From contig NZ_BMXQ01000003.1 in the NCBI RefSeq assembly GCF_014651835.1, forward strand, positions 62,001-126,000: DNA of 64,000 nucleotides, in the 5' to 3' direction. The stretch is from Pigmentiphaga litoralis (GTDB lineage Bacteria; Pseudomonadota; Gammaproteobacteria; Burkholderiales; Burkholderiaceae_B). Both the position numbers and the translations under genes were made by a program. This document shows, one piece after another, positions 22,611 through 32,653 of the stretch. Positions within the stretch are counted from its first letter, which is position 1. The number at the start of each line of letters is the position of its first letter. Under the pieces are notes generated by a model that was not told the DNA's origin, ran no database searches, and was given only the letters and a program-made list of their open reading frames with translations.

Positions 22611-25574
22611 ATGGGGGCGAGTGGTATGGAATGGATCAGGCAGGCTTGCCGGAGCGTCGACAAGTTGTTCCGCAACTTTTCGTACTATCTGCTGCCCGTT
22701 GCGATTGCCCTGTTCTCGTTGTACTTCCTGATTTTCCTGCCCAGTATCTACGACACCCGCGGCGCAACATCGCTGCCGTTCCGGGTCGTCGAGGCAACAT
22801 CCACCGATTTCACGCCCGCCAGCGCGCTCGACGCCTTGCGTGGTCAGGCCGATGCGCTGACAGCCAGTACCCAGCTATCCGAGCATCCCTTCTGGCTCGC
22901 TGTCCGGTTGCCGCAGGACTCCCGCAATAAAGATACGTTCCTGGATTTTCCGTCGCGCCATACGCAGGCCATGTCCTGCTGGAATGCCGAGACCCTTGCG
23001 CCTCTCGGGCACACCGACCGTGTCTCATTTACCGGAATGATCCAGCCCGTCAGGGCCGGCTACGCGTTTTCGATCGACCGCATGACGGACGTGCGCGAGA
23101 TGTTGTGCCGCGTCGTCAGTTCCGGTCCGGCGCGTCTGTCGTTCTCGATCTGGCCGCGCGATCAGCTGGCCAGTTCGTCGCGCGCGTTTGCGCATGGCAT
23201 CGGCCTGCTCGAAGGCGGTCTGCTGACGCTGGCCCTCTTCACGATCGTGACGGCGCTGATCAATCGCGAATCGCGGTATGTGCTGTTCGCTGTCTGGCTC
23301 ATCGGCAATCTGCGATTGGGTGCGCTGTCGATGGGGTGGGACACCCAGTGGTTGAGCCGCGTCATCGACAACGATTGGATGCCCGTCATCAGGATGCTGA
23401 CGATGGCGTTCTATTACGTCGTCACCTATACCCTGTTCACACAGTTCTTTGAACGCGAATTGCGAGTGATCGGCTATCGCTGGCTGATGCGCGCCGTGCA
23501 GCTGCTGGGCATCGTGCTGCTCGTCCTGGCCGTCACGCTGCCGTACTCGATGTTCCTGCCTGCCTTGTGGGCGGTGACCGGATTCGGCGCGGCGTCGCTG
23601 GTCTTTTTCCTGGTCCGCATCCTGGTCATCACCCGGTCCAGGATCGCCTGGTGGTATAGCGCCACCCTGGTCTTCACGCTGTTTGCGACCTTCTCGGAAG
23701 TCATCGCCGCGGCCTTCGACTTCAAGGCCCTGCTCGAATCCTTCAACAGCGTGACTGCGGCGCTGGGCGCCAGCCTGATGGCGGGCTTTGCGTTCGCGGA
23801 ACAGATGCGCGAAGAAAAGCACGAACGGATGCAGGCGCAGGCCGAACTCGACCGCACCTACCAGGTCACGCCGGTCGGCCTGTTCACGCTCGAACCCGAT
23901 GGATCGTTCGTACGCGTGAACCCGGCGCTGCGGCAACAGCTGGGGCTTGAAGACCAGTCCCTGCCCGCCAAGCCGTGGGCCGACTACTTTGCCCCTGGCG
24001 CGTGGGACGCACTGCAAGGCCTGGCGGCTCATCCGAAGGGCGGCGAACTGGAAGTGTCCGGCGTGGCCGCCGCCGGGGCTGAAGACACCGGATCCGACCC
24101 CCGCTGGTACCTGGTGCGCGCGGCGCATGCCGGCGACCGCATTGAAGGGTCGCTGCAAGACATTACCGAGCGAGTGAAGTACACCGAACGCCTGCAATTC
24201 CTGGCCAACAACGACTCACTGACAGGCGTGCTCAACCGCCGGGGGGTCGAAGAAATCCTGAACAGCGCCATCATCAACTTTTCGGACGACCATGCGCTGT
24301 CGATCGCGTATCTGGACCTGGACCGGTTCAAGCTGATCAACGACCTGTATGGCCACCAGGCAGGCGACGAAGTGCTCAAGCAGGTCTGCGCCCGCGTGGA
24401 CAACGTGCTTGAAGCCGGCCACTTCCTGGGGCGTGTTGGCGGCGATGAATTCATCGTCATCTTCCATGACACCGACACCGCGCGCGCCCACGAGCTGTGC
24501 CTGCGCGTCGTCAAGGACATTTCGACCCGGCCCTACCAGCTGCGCAATCGCGCCTTCCAGGTCAAGATTTCCATCGGCCTGGTTGAAGCGACGGCCGGCA
24601 TGGACGCCAAGGACCTGATCTCGGCCGCCGACCGCGCCTGCCGCGAAGCCAAGCGCGGCGCCCACGGCCACGTGGTCGTCTACAAGAAATACGCCCGCGA
24701 ATTCCTGGACCGCGCCGAAGAACTGCGCCTGATCGAAGAGCTGGGCAGCACCTTCTCGCCCGTCGGCTTCTTCCTGGAAATGCAGCCCATCATGGCGCTC
24801 AAGGATCCCGGGAACTCGCTCAACTTCGAAGTGCTGCTGCGCATGCTGGACTCCCACGGCGAACGCCTGCCGCCCACCAAGATCGTCGCCGCCGCGGAAG
24901 CCAACGGCAACATCGCCGAACTCGACAAGTGGGTGCTCAGCAGTACCTTGCAGTGGCTGCGCACCAACGTCACACGCCTGCCGCGGACCAAGTTCGTCTG
25001 CGTGAACGTCAGTGGCGCGTCGCTCAATGACGAGGCCTTCATTGAAGATGTCTTTGCCTTGCTCGAGCGCTACCAGGACGTCGCGCCCATGCTCTGCATC
25101 GAAATCACCGAAAGCGTGGCGCTGCACGACCTGGAAAATTCGCGCCGCTTTATCGAACGCCTGAGGCAGTGGGGGGTGCGTATCGCGCTGGACGACTTTG
25201 GCGCCGGGTACACGTCGTTCTCGTACCTGAAAGACCTGTCGGCCGATGCGCTGAAAATCGACGGATCCTTTGTGCGCGGCATGCACCGCCACCCTGCCAA
25301 CCTCGCCATCGTCGAAGCGATCGTCGAACTCGCGCACAACCTTGGCATGCGCAGCATTGCCGAATGGGCCGAGGATTTCGAGACGGTCGAAGCGCTGGCC
25401 GAGATGGGCGTCGACTACGTGCAAGGCTACATTGTTGCGGAACCGCAGTCGCCCGTCGCGCTGCTGGAAGCCGAATCGTGCCTGAGCTTCGTCACCGACT
25501 ACCGCCTGCTGCGCTTCTTTCAGGAACGGGAGAAGGGAGGGGAGATGACGACCAGCATGAGCGACTATCACTGA
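22611..25574 (+). CDS. Membrane PAS-GGDEF-EAL(EVL) c-di-GMP signalling protein
   Basis: 987 residues (in-frame ATG 22626 is an alternative start). One helix at 24-46, a periplasmic domain to about 190, a multi-helix membrane block at about 190-390 (7TMR-DISM-like layout), a coiled linker, PAS at about 405-520, a diguanylate cyclase domain with intact GGDEF (GRVGGDEFIVIF) but no RxxD inhibitory site (EAGH instead), and a phosphodiesterase domain in which EAL reads EVL (NFEVLLRM). Other EAL residues are kept: CVNVSG, EITES, DDFGAGYTS, LKID, QGY. Cyclase activity seems possible; phosphodiesterase activity is uncertain. It may sense a signal made by the upstream synthase pair (inference from position only). 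Confidence 0.88.
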   Translation: MGASGMEWIRQACRSVDKLFRNFSYYLLPVAIALFSLYFLIFLPSIYDTRGATSLPFRVVEATSTDFTPASALDALRGQADALTASTQLSEHPFWLAVRLPQDSRNKDTFLDFPSRHTQAMSCWNAETLAPLGHTDRVSFTGMIQPVRAGYAFSIDRMTDVREMLCRVVSSGPARLSFSIWPRDQLASSSRAFAHGIGLLEGGLLTLALFTIVTALINRESRYVLFAVWLIGNLRLGALSMGWDTQWLSRVIDNDWMPVIRMLTMAFYYVVTYTLFTQFFERELRVIGYRWLMRAVQLLGIVLLVLAVTLPYSMFLPALWAVTGFGAASLVFFLVRILVITRSRIAWWYSATLVFTLFATFSEVIAAAFDFKALLESFNSVTAALGASLMAGFAFAEQMREEKHERMQAQAELDRTYQVTPVGLFTLEPDGSFVRVNPALRQQLGLEDQSLPAKPWADYFAPGAWDALQGLAAHPKGGELEVSGVAAAGAEDTGSDPRWYLVRAAHAGDRIEGSLQDITERVKYTERLQFLANNDSLTGVLNRRGVEEILNSAIINFSDDHALSIAYLDLDRFKLINDLYGHQAGDEVLKQVCARVDNVLEAGHFLGRVGGDEFIVIFHDTDTARAHELCLRVVKDISTRPYQLRNRAFQVKISIGLVEATAGMDAKDLISAADRACREAKRGAHGHVVVYKKYAREFLDRAEELRLIEELGSTFSPVGFFLEMQPIMALKDPGNSLNFEVLLRMLDSHGERLPPTKIVAAAEANGNIAELDKWVLSSTLQWLRTNVTRLPRTKFVCVNVSGASLNDEAFIEDVFALLERYQDVAPMLCIEITESVALHDLENSRRFIERLRQWGVRIALDDFGAGYTSFSYLKDLSADALKIDGSFVRGMHRHPANLAIVEAIVELAHNLGMRSIAEWAEDFETVEALAEMGVDYVQGYIVAEPQSPVALLEAESCLSFVTDYRLLRFFQEREKGGEMTTSMSDYH

Positions 25575-25607
25575 CGCCTGACGCCTGCCGGCCACCTTTG
25601 CATAGGC

Positions 25608-25636
25608 AAAAAAAATCCCAGCACAAGGCTGGGATT
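25608..25636 (-). terminator. Rho-independent terminator of ssrA
   Basis: On the minus strand an 8-bp stem AATCCCAG / CTGGGATT with a 7-base loop is followed by a run of T, starting eight bases beyond the encoded CCA end of tmRNA. Confidence 0.85.
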
Positions 25637-25643
25637 CGGAGAC

Positions 25644-26064
25644 TGGTGGAGCCGGGGGGAATTGAACCCCCGTCCGCAAGCCCTCAACAGGCAGTTCTAC
25701 ATGTGTAGTCGATTAATTTTTGTTTAACCTCACACTTAGCCAACCGACAGGCCGGAGTGAGGCGATTCACGTAGTTTAAATCTGGACCGTGTGACCCCAG
25801 TACAGACCGATTCCTTGTGAATGTCACTGCTGCGGTTCAAAGATGACCCTTCAGGGGTTAGCCCTCCAAGTCATCCTTTAGGAAAGTTTTACCCTCCCTC
25901 CGCCTGACCCAAGGACAGATCAGTGCAGCGGCTCACCGCTTAAGCGGCGAGAGCGAAACGCTCGTCGTTGGCGTTTATTTGCGTTCCAGTGGTTTTACGA
26001 AGCGTACTGGTGCTCGACATGCCCTACTCTGCGTCGCGACCCACGTCGAATCCGGATCGGCCCC
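25644..26064 (-). ncRNA. ssrA: Transfer-messenger RNA (tmRNA)
   Basis: About 421 nt. The 5' end GGGGCCGATCCGG and 3' end CGGCTCCACCA pair as a 7-bp tRNA-like acceptor stem with one G-U, and the T arm GGGGGTTCAATTCCCCC is intact with CCA encoded. The tag frame at 25972-25940 reads A-N-D-E-R-F-A-L-A-A then TAA, the tag I associate with Bordetella-type Alcaligenaceae. tmRNA with SmpB rescues stalled ribosomes and marks the product for proteolysis. It sits downstream of gph on the same strand and has its own promoter and terminator. Confidence 0.97.
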
Positions 26065-26070
26065 AGGAGT

Positions 26071-26100
26071 CTTATATTGTACGCGATCCCGTCATTTCAA
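26071..26100 (-). promoter_or_regulatory. ssrA promoter
   Basis: On the minus strand TTGAAA (26100-26095), 18 bases, TATAAG (26076-26071), then six bases to the predicted 5' end of tmRNA at 26064. The -35 element overlaps the last codons of gph, so the two genes are tightly packed but separately started. Confidence 0.6.
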
Positions 26101-26757
26101 GTGCAAACGGTCGATGGCGGGCAATAAATCTTCGGGCGCGTGCGCCACTTCGTCCGCGCCCCACGCGTCAACCGGGTCGCTATCGCCGTTGTAGCCGTAC
26201 CCGACGGCGATGGTTTTCATGCCGGCGGCCTTGCCCGCCACGATGTCGCGCAGGTCGTCGCCCACGTAAATGCAGTCTTCCGGCGCGTGTCCGGCCTGGC
26301 GCGCGGCATGGAGCAGGGGTTCGGGATGCGGCTTGTAGTACGCCGTCGTATCGCCGCACACCGTGATTACGCTGGCGTCGTGCAGGTCCAGATGCCTGAC
26401 CAGCGGCAACGCCAGCCGCGTCACCTTGTTGGTGACGATGCCCCATGGGGTGCCGCGGCGATGCAGCTCGGCCAGCAGCGCTTCCACACCCGGGAACAGC
26501 ACCGTGTGCACGGCGATATTGCGTTCGTACTCCGCCAAAAACGCCTGCTTGGCGGCTTCGTAGTCTGGATCGTCGGGCTGGAGGCCCAGCGCCACGCCCA
26601 GCAAGCCACGCGCGCCATGCGAGGCCATGTGGCGCAGGGCGGTCAGTGGCAGAGCGGGGAGCCCCTTGGCCGTGCGCTGCGCATTGGCGGCCGCGGCCAG
26701 GTCGGGCGCGGTATCGGCCAGCGTGCCGTCAAAGTCGAACAGGATCAGCGGCGTCAT
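26092..26757 (-). CDS. gph: Phosphoglycolate phosphatase (HAD family)
   Basis: 221 residues. Hydrolyses 2-phosphoglycolate from DNA repair and oxygenase side reactions. HAD motifs: [17 protein letters not shown] (nucleophile Asp in DFDGT); II, GIVTNK; III, the Lys in [19 protein letters not shown]. Alpha-helical cap between motifs I and II. Its ATG overlaps the ubiG stop by four bases. The ubiG-gph pair is conserved in proteobacteria. A MupP-like (MurNAc-6-P) role cannot be excluded because that enzyme looks very similar and also sits next to ubiG in some genomes. Confidence 0.9.
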   Translation of the reverse strand: MTPLILFDFDGTLADTAPDLAAAANAQRTAKGLPALPLTALRHMASHGARGLLGVALGLQPDDPDYEAAKQAFLAEYERNIAVHTVLFPGVEALLAELHRRGTPWGIVTNKVTRLALPLVRHLDLHDASVITVCGDTTAYYKPHPEPLLHAARQAGHAPEDCIYVGDDLRDIVAGKAAGMKTIAVGYGYNGDSDPVDAWGADEVAHAPEDLLPAIDRLHLK

Positions 26758-27485
26758 GTGCGCACCATGGCGACCATGTAGTTGACGCTGGTGTCCGACG
26801 TGAGCGAATAGCGCTTGCCGATAGGCTGGTACTGCAGCCCGCGGATTTCCGTGGCCTCGAGCCCGGCGCGGCGTGCGTCGCCGATCAGTTCGCTGGGGCG
26901 GATGAAGCTTTCATAGCTGTGCGTGCCTTGGGGCACCAGGCGCAGCAGGTATTCGGCGCCCAGGATCATGTAGCCGAAAGCCTTCAGATTCCGGTTGATC
27001 GTGGAAAACATGACGTGCCCGCCGGGTTTCACCAGGGCAGCGCACGCGCGGATGATCGACCCGGGGTCCGGCACGTGTTCGAGCATTTCCATGCACGTGA
27101 CGATGTCGTACTGGCCGGGTTCATCGGCGGCAATCTGTTCTGCGGCAATATTGCGATATTCGACTTTGATGCCGGTTTCGAGGCTGTGCAGGCGCGCGAC
27201 TTTCAAGGATTTTTCGGCCAGGTCGATACCGGTGACGATGGCGCCACGGGCTGCCATGCTTTCGGCAAGAATTCCGCCGCCGCAACCTACATCCAGCACC
27301 CTCTTGTTGCCCAATCCCCGCGCATTCTGGCTGATCCAGTCCAGGCGCAGCGGGTTGATGGCGTGCAGCGGTTTGAATTCACTTTCCGGGTCCCACCAGC
27401 GCGACGCCAGCGCGCTGAATTTTGCCAATTCAGCGGCGTCCGCATTCACATGCGGGGTATTGAGGGCAGAAACGGTGGCATTCAT
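26754..27485 (-). CDS. ubiG: Ubiquinone biosynthesis O-methyltransferase UbiG
   Basis: 243 residues. SAM-dependent enzyme catalysing both O-methylation steps of ubiquinone synthesis, peripheral to the inner membrane. Evidence: N-terminal [19 protein letters not shown] and NPLRLDWI (typical UbiG), SAM motif [17 protein letters not shown], then [15 protein letters not shown], and a C-terminal [13 protein letters not shown]. Lies between ompA (upstream, separated by a terminator) and gph (overlapping). Confidence 0.95.
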   Translation of the reverse strand: MNATVSALNTPHVNADAAELAKFSALASRWWDPESEFKPLHAINPLRLDWISQNARGLGNKRVLDVGCGGGILAESMAARGAIVTGIDLAEKSLKVARLHSLETGIKVEYRNIAAEQIAADEPGQYDIVTCMEMLEHVPDPGSIIRACAALVKPGGHVMFSTINRNLKAFGYMILGAEYLLRLVPQGTHSYESFIRPSELIGDARRAGLEATEIRGLQYQPIGKRYSLTSDTSVNYMVAMVRT

Positions 27486-27504
27486 TTAGTCCACTCCAAA
27501 ATAA

Positions 27505-27536
27505 AAAACCCCGCAGTCAAAGATCTGCGGGGTTTT
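27505..27536 (-). terminator. Rho-independent terminator after ompA
   Basis: 12-bp perfect stem AAAACCCCGCAG / CTGCGGGGTTTT with an 8-base loop, followed on the minus strand by further T residues. It begins 82 bases past the ompA stop and just before ubiG. Confidence 0.9.
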
Positions 27537-27618
27537 AATTCTAACGGCACCGGACAGGCTGCCGTCAGGATTCAGTCAAACAGCAACCGAATTTACCAGC
27601 GTTCAGCTAGCGTAGGCC

Positions 27619-28266
27619 TTAACGGTTACGCGTGCCAACCACTTCAACTTCAACGCGACGGTTCTTGGCGCGACCGGCGGCAGTCTTGTTGTCAGCGACC
27701 GGCTGCTTTTCGCCCTTGCCTTCCGTGTAAACACGGTTGGCTTCGATGCCCTTGCTGACCAGGTAGGCCTTGACAGCTTCGGCACGACGGACGGACAGAC
27801 GCTGGTTGTACGCATCGGTACCGACAGAGTCAGTGTGACCCACGGCGATGACGACTTCCAGGTTGATGTTGCGAACTTGTGCGACCAGTTCGTCAAGCTT
27901 GGCGCGAGCTTCTGGCTTCACGACAGACTTGTCGAAGTCGAACAGGGCGTCAGAAGAGTACGTGACCTTCTGGCTGACAGGCACCGGTGCCGGCACGACG
28001 GCTGGCGGTGGTGCAGGACGAGGTTGCTGAACAGGAACCACAGCTGGAGCTGGCGGCTTCAGCGCGCCATCGCAGGACGGGTCAGCAGTCGCAGGGGTCC
28101 AGAACCCGTTGCGCCAGCAGAGGCCATCGTTGCTCTTCAGAAGCGGGCCACCAGCGGTTTGCCAGTTATCGTTTGTTGTCGTGGTCTGAGCTGTGGCCAC
28201 GCCTGAGGCCGTTACGGCAGCGAAGGCGAGCGCCAGAGAGATTCCAACTTTGGAGCGTTTGTTCAT
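27619..28266 (-). CDS. ompA: OmpA family outer membrane protein
   Basis: 215 residues. Signal peptide ends VASGVATA|Q-like (SLALAFAAVTASGVATAQ). A short N-terminal part with CWRNGFWTPATADPSCDG, then a proline/valine hinge (about 70-95), then an OmpA peptidoglycan-binding domain: FDFDKSVVKPEARAKLDEL, VGHTDSVGTDAYNQRLSVRRA, GEKQPVADNKTAAGRAKNRRVEV. There is no 8-strand barrel, as in the short OmpA of Bordetella. The ATG at 28266 has AGAGGAG six bases upstream; an open frame farther upstream is spurious. Strong expression is expected from the ribosome site and terminator. Confidence 0.95.
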   Translation of the reverse strand: MNKRSKVGISLALAFAAVTASGVATAQTTTTNDNWQTAGGPLLKSNDGLCWRNGFWTPATADPSCDGALKPPAPAVVPVQQPRPAPPPAVVPAPVPVSQKVTYSSDALFDFDKSVVKPEARAKLDELVAQVRNINLEVVIAVGHTDSVGTDAYNQRLSVRRAEAVKAYLVSKGIEANRVYTEGKGEKQPVADNKTAAGRAKNRRVEVEVVGTRNR

Positions 28267-28331
28267 GTTTCTCCTCTTAGCTTGAAATAAAACTCGCAGC
28301 GAACCCCCGCCGCAACATGAATTACGAGGTA

Positions 28332-28340
28332 AGTATAGCA
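28332..28340 (-). promoter_or_regulatory. ompA extended -10 promoter
   Basis: On the minus strand TGCTATACT, a TATACT -10 box with the extended TGn motif, about 65 bases upstream of the ompA ATG. No good -35 is seen at 17 bases, as is usual for extended -10 promoters. Confidence 0.5.
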
Positions 28341-28363
28341 TTCGGACTGTTTTCTCATAGATG

Positions 28364-29722
28364 TCACTCCTTGGACACGTAAGGTTTTGTGCCAGAAAGG
28401 ACACCCACTGCGAGCGTGTGCCACTGCGGGATTCTGGACAATATCCTTTCGAGTTCCATCCGTGCCGATATCTTGGTGAGATGTAGTTTTTTAGCAACTG
28501 ACTCGCCAGCGACCCAAACCTCCTCCACGTCCTCTCTTCCGGCCGTGTAAACGACGTGCGACGCGGGGTCGAAAACGGGCAACTGGTGCGCCGCATCCAG
28601 CCGTATCGCCACCATGTCGGCCTGCTTGCCGACCACCAGCGAACCGATCCGGTCCTGCCAACCCAAGGCGCACGCGCCCCCGAGCGTGGCGGCGTGCAGC
28701 GCCTGGTGCGCCGAAAAAGCGGCCGCGTCGCCGCTCGCGCCTTTTGCCAACAGCGCCGCCAGTCGGACTTCAGACAGCATGTCGAGACGGTTATTGCTGG
28801 CCGCACCATCGGTTCCCACGCCAAAGTTCAATCCATCTCGTAACAATTGCGCTACCGGTGCGATACCGCTGGCAAGCTTCAGATTGGATGCCGGGCAGTG
28901 GGCCAGGTGTGCACCTCGCGCAACGAGCATGGCAATGTCGGCCGTATCCAGATGCACGCCATGGATGGCGATCAGGCGCGGCGACAGGAGGCCGAGGCGG
29001 GCAAGCCGGGCGGTCGGCCGCAAACCGGTCCGGGCCAGCGCGTCGCTGACTTCCTGCGCGGTTTCCTGCAGATGGATGGCGATCGGGACATCCAGTTCCT
29101 CGGCCAGCATGTCGATCCGGCGCAAGGTGTCGTCGCCAACGGTATAGGGGGCGTGGGGCGCGAACATGAAACCCAGCGACGCCTCGCCGCGAAAGTCGGA
29201 CTGGGCGGCCAGGCCCTGACCGATGTAGGCGTCGGCGTTGGCGGCATAAGGCGTTGGAAAGTCGATCACCGTCATGCCGACCACGCAGCGCAGCCCGATC
29301 GCGAGCGCCGCGCGCGCGACCGCATCCGGGTGGAAATACATGTCGGCGCAACAGGTGGTGCCGCCCGCCAGCATTTCGGCAAAGGCAAGCACGCTGCCGT
29401 CATGGACGAAGTCGGGGGACACCAGCCGGCTTTCCAGCGGCCAGATGCGGTCGTGGAGCCAGGTCATCAGGGGCAGGTCATCGCCCGCGCCGCGCAGCAG
29501 GCTCATGGCCGCATGGGTGTGCAGGTTCACGAAACCCGGCATCAGCACCCGGCCGGGCAAATGCCGGACGGTGGCGTCCGGATAGCGCTGGCGCAGTGCT
29601 GCATGCGGGGCGATGGCCAGAATGCGGCCGTCCTGCACCGCGACGCCGTGGCCCGTCAGCACCGTGCCGGCAGGTTCGATCGGAAGGATCCAGTCGGGAA
29701 GGAGGAGCGTGGTCGAAGCCAT
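28364..29722 (-). CDS. TRZ/ATZ-type amidohydrolase (MtaD-like deaminase)
   Basis: 452 residues, metal-dependent TIM-barrel amidohydrolase. Metal ligands: HxH in VNLHTHAAMS, His in AIHLQETAQ, His in AIHGVHLD and Asp in GTDGAASNN. The residues PLMTWLHDRIWPLE and FMFAPHAPYTV are typical of 5-methylthioadenosine/S-adenosylhomocysteine deaminases and other aminopyrimidine/purine deaminases. Substrate uncertain; nucleoside deamination or chlorotriazine-type hydrolysis are both within the family. Located between ompA and the divergent gyrA, as I recall from Bordetella relatives, which suggests a housekeeping role. Confidence 0.87.
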   Translation of the reverse strand: MASTTLLLPDWILPIEPAGTVLTGHGVAVQDGRILAIAPHAALRQRYPDATVRHLPGRVLMPGFVNLHTHAAMSLLRGAGDDLPLMTWLHDRIWPLESRLVSPDFVHDGSVLAFAEMLAGGTTCCADMYFHPDAVARAALAIGLRCVVGMTVIDFPTPYAANADAYIGQGLAAQSDFRGEASLGFMFAPHAPYTVGDDTLRRIDMLAEELDVPIAIHLQETAQEVSDALARTGLRPTARLARLGLLSPRLIAIHGVHLDTADIAMLVARGAHLAHCPASNLKLASGIAPVAQLLRDGLNFGVGTDGAASNNRLDMLSEVRLAALLAKGASGDAAAFSAHQALHAATLGGACALGWQDRIGSLVVGKQADMVAIRLDAAHQLPVFDPASHVVYTAGREDVEEVWVAGESVAKKLHLTKISARMELERILSRIPQWHTLAVGVLSGTKPYVSKE

Positions 29723-29850
29723 GGCGCGCGCCGCAGGGGAGGATGGCGACTATTACATCATGGGCGCGGCGGGTGACCGGATGGTAAACTCCAAAGCTTC
29801 GCCCTGCCAGTTGCCCGGGGGCGCGATAACTCACTTTATGCAGCTTGCCC

Positions 29851-32595
29851 ATGGATTCCTTCGCCAAGGAAACAATACCGATCTCTCTTGAAGAAGAGAT
29901 GCGTCGCAGTTATCTCGATTACGCCATGAGCGTGATCGTCGGGCGCGCGCTGCCCGATGTGCGCGATGGCCTGAAACCGGTGCACCGCCGGGTCCTGTTC
30001 GCCATGCACGAGCTGAACAACGACTGGAACCGCGCCTACAAGAAGTCGGCGCGTATCGTCGGGGATGTGATCGGTAAGTACCATCCTCACGGCGATCAGT
30101 CCGTGTACGACACCATCGTTCGCATGGCGCAGCCGTTCTCGCTGCGCTACATGCTGGTGGACGGCCAGGGCAACTTCGGTTCGGTCGACGGCGACAGCGC
30201 CGCGGCCATGCGATACACCGAAATCCGCCTGTCCAAGATTGCGCACGAACTGCTGGCCGACATCGACCAGGAAACCGTCGATTTCGGGCCGAACTACGAC
30301 GGCAGCGAAAAAGAACCCCTGCTGCTGCCATCGCGCCTGCCCAACCTGCTGGTCAACGGCAGCTCGGGCATCGCAGTTGGCATGGCCACCAACATTCCGC
30401 CGCACAACCTGTCCGAAGTGGTCGACGGCTGTCTGTTCTGCCTGCGCAACCCGGAATGCACGGTCGACGAACTGATCGAAGTGATTCCCGCGCCCGACTT
30501 CCCGACCGGGGCGACCATCTACGGCATGTCCGGCGTGCGCGAAGGCTATCGCACCGGCCGCGGCCGGGTGGTCATGCGCGCCAAGACGCACTTCGAAGAC
30601 GTGGATCGTGCCGGCGGACGCCAGGCCATCATCGTCGACGAAATCCCGTACCAGGTGAACAAGCGCACGCTGCTTGAACGTATCGCCGAACTCGTCAACG
30701 AAAAGAAGGTCGAGGGCATCTCCGACATCCGCGACGAGTCCGACAAGGACGGCATGCGGGTCGTGATCGAGCTCAAGCGCGGCGAAGTGCCCGAAGTCGT
30801 GCTGAACAATCTGTACAAGAACACGCAGCTGCAAGACACGTTCGGCATGAACCTGGTGTCGCTGGTCGACGGCCAGCCGCGCCTGCTGAACCTGAAGCAG
30901 ATGATCGAGTACTTCCTGCAGCATCGGCGGGAAGTGGTCACGCGTCGCACGGTGTTCCAGTTGCGCAAGGCGCGGGAACGCGGTCACGTGCTGGAAGGCC
31001 TGGCGGTCGCGCTGGCCAACATCGACGATTTCATTGCGATCATCAAGGCGGCGCCGACCCCACCGGTCGCGCGTCAGGACCTGATGGCCCAGTCGTGGGA
31101 TTCGTCGCTGGTCCGCGACATGCTGGCCCGCGCCGAAAACGAGACCGATGGCGGCCTGCAGGCCTACCGTCCGGAAAGCCTGCCCGCCGGCTTCGGCATG
31201 CAGGCCGACGGCCTGTACCGCCTGAGCGATACGCAGGCGCAGGAAATCCTGAACATGCGTCTCCAGCGCCTGACCGGCCTGGAGCAGGACAAGATCGTTG
31301 CCGAGTACAAGGAAGTGATGGCCACCATCGCCGACTTGCTCGACATCCTGGCCAAGCCGCCGCGTGTCACGGCCATCATCACCGACGAACTGTCGGCGAT
31401 CAAGGCCGAGTTCGGCACCGACGCCAAGGACAGCCGCCGCTCGCACATCGAGCTGAACGCGACCGAGCTCGACACCGAAGACCTGATCACGCCGACCGAC
31501 ATGGTCGTGACCCTGTCGCACACCGGCTATATCAAGAGCCAGCCTTTGTCCGAATACCGCGCGCAAAAGCGTGGCGGACGCGGCAAATCGGCCACCGCGA
31601 TGAAGGAAGATGACTGGATCGACCAGCTGTTCATCGCGAACACGCACGACTTCATCCTGTGCTTCAGCGATCGCGGCCGGGTGTACTGGCTCAAGGTCTG
31701 GGAAGTGCCGCAAGGCACGCGTACGTCGCGCGGCAAGCCGATCGTGAACATGTTCCCGCTGAACGATGGCGAGAAGGTCACGGTGGTGCTGCCGATCAAG
31801 GCGTTCGACGAAGACCACTTCGTGTTCATGGCCACGGCCAAGGGGACGGTCAAGAAGACGCCGCTGTCCGACTTCTCGAACCCCCGCAAAGCCGGCATCA
31901 TTGCGGTCGACCTGGACGAAGGCGACTACCTGATCGGCGCGTCGGTCACCGACGGCAAGCACGATGTCATGCTGTTCTCGGACGCCGGCAAGGCCGTGCG
32001 TTTCGACGAAAACGACGTGCGCCCGATGGGCCGTACCGCGCGCGGTGTGCGCGGCATGATGCTGGATGAAGCGCACAACGTGATCGCGTTGCTGGTGGCC
32101 GAAAACGAAACGCAAAGCGTGCTGACCGCGACCGAAAACGGCTACGGCAAGCGCACGCCGATCGCCGAGTACACGCGCCACGGCCGTGGCACCAAGGGCA
32201 TGATCGCGATCCAGACGTCCGAGCGTAATGGCAAGGTCGTCGGCGCGGTGCTGGTGACGCCAACCGACGAGATCATGCTGATCACGACGGGCGGCGTGCT
32301 GGTTCGTACCCGGGTCAGCGAGATCCGCGAAATGGGCCGCGCCACGCAAGGCGTGACCCTGATCAACGTCGACGAAGGCACGCATCTGTCAGGTGTGCAG
32401 CGTGTGGTCGAAACCGACCATGAAGAGGCCGAAGCCATCATCGCGGGTGAAGGATCGCTGTCGGGCGACCTGTCGTCCGGCGATGACGTGACGCCAGATG
32501 CAGGTGACGACGGCGCCGCGGGCGATGTCCCGGACGATGCAGCCGACACGGACGCATCCGATTCGGACGCAGACGACGCGACGCCCGACGCCTGA
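29851..32595 (+). CDS. gyrA: DNA gyrase subunit A
   Basis: 914 residues. With GyrB it introduces negative supercoils. Breakage-reunion domain at 1-520: [16 protein letters not shown], catalytic Tyr in MRYTEIRLS, and the quinolone region [16 protein letters not shown]. Numbering matches E. coli, giving Gln83 and Asp87; Gln83 is, as I recall, wild type in Achromobacter. C-terminal beta-pinwheel with the gyrase box [11 protein letters not shown] 50-residue acidic Asp/Ala-rich tail follows. Start ATG 29851 has no clear ribosome site; a TTG six bases earlier is an alternative. Followed by serC on the same strand. Confidence 0.98.
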   Translation: MDSFAKETIPISLEEEMRRSYLDYAMSVIVGRALPDVRDGLKPVHRRVLFAMHELNNDWNRAYKKSARIVGDVIGKYHPHGDQSVYDTIVRMAQPFSLRYMLVDGQGNFGSVDGDSAAAMRYTEIRLSKIAHELLADIDQETVDFGPNYDGSEKEPLLLPSRLPNLLVNGSSGIAVGMATNIPPHNLSEVVDGCLFCLRNPECTVDELIEVIPAPDFPTGATIYGMSGVREGYRTGRGRVVMRAKTHFEDVDRAGGRQAIIVDEIPYQVNKRTLLERIAELVNEKKVEGISDIRDESDKDGMRVVIELKRGEVPEVVLNNLYKNTQLQDTFGMNLVSLVDGQPRLLNLKQMIEYFLQHRREVVTRRTVFQLRKARERGHVLEGLAVALANIDDFIAIIKAAPTPPVARQDLMAQSWDSSLVRDMLARAENETDGGLQAYRPESLPAGFGMQADGLYRLSDTQAQEILNMRLQRLTGLEQDKIVAEYKEVMATIADLLDILAKPPRVTAIITDELSAIKAEFGTDAKDSRRSHIELNATELDTEDLITPTDMVVTLSHTGYIKSQPLSEYRAQKRGGRGKSATAMKEDDWIDQLFIANTHDFILCFSDRGRVYWLKVWEVPQGTRTSRGKPIVNMFPLNDGEKVTVVLPIKAFDEDHFVFMATAKGTVKKTPLSDFSNPRKAGIIAVDLDEGDYLIGASVTDGKHDVMLFSDAGKAVRFDENDVRPMGRTARGVRGMMLDEAHNVIALLVAENETQSVLTATENGYGKRTPIAEYTRHGRGTKGMIAIQTSERNGKVVGAVLVTPTDEIMLITTGGVLVRTRVSEIREMGRATQGVTLINVDEGTHLSGVQRVVETDHEEAEAIIAGEGSLSGDLSSGDDVTPDAGDDGAAGDVPDDAADTDASDSDADDATPDA

Positions 32596-32653
32596 GTCAT
32601 CACCCCGTCCTCTTGAACCGTGCCCCGACTATCAACAGCCAGTGCAGACCGCG

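Noticed and set aside
29836-32385. An 849-codon open frame on the minus strand opposite gyrA
   Set aside because: It is a GC-rich shadow of gyrA: His/Arg/Asp/Val-biased, no domain, no ribosome site, and it covers a certain gene.
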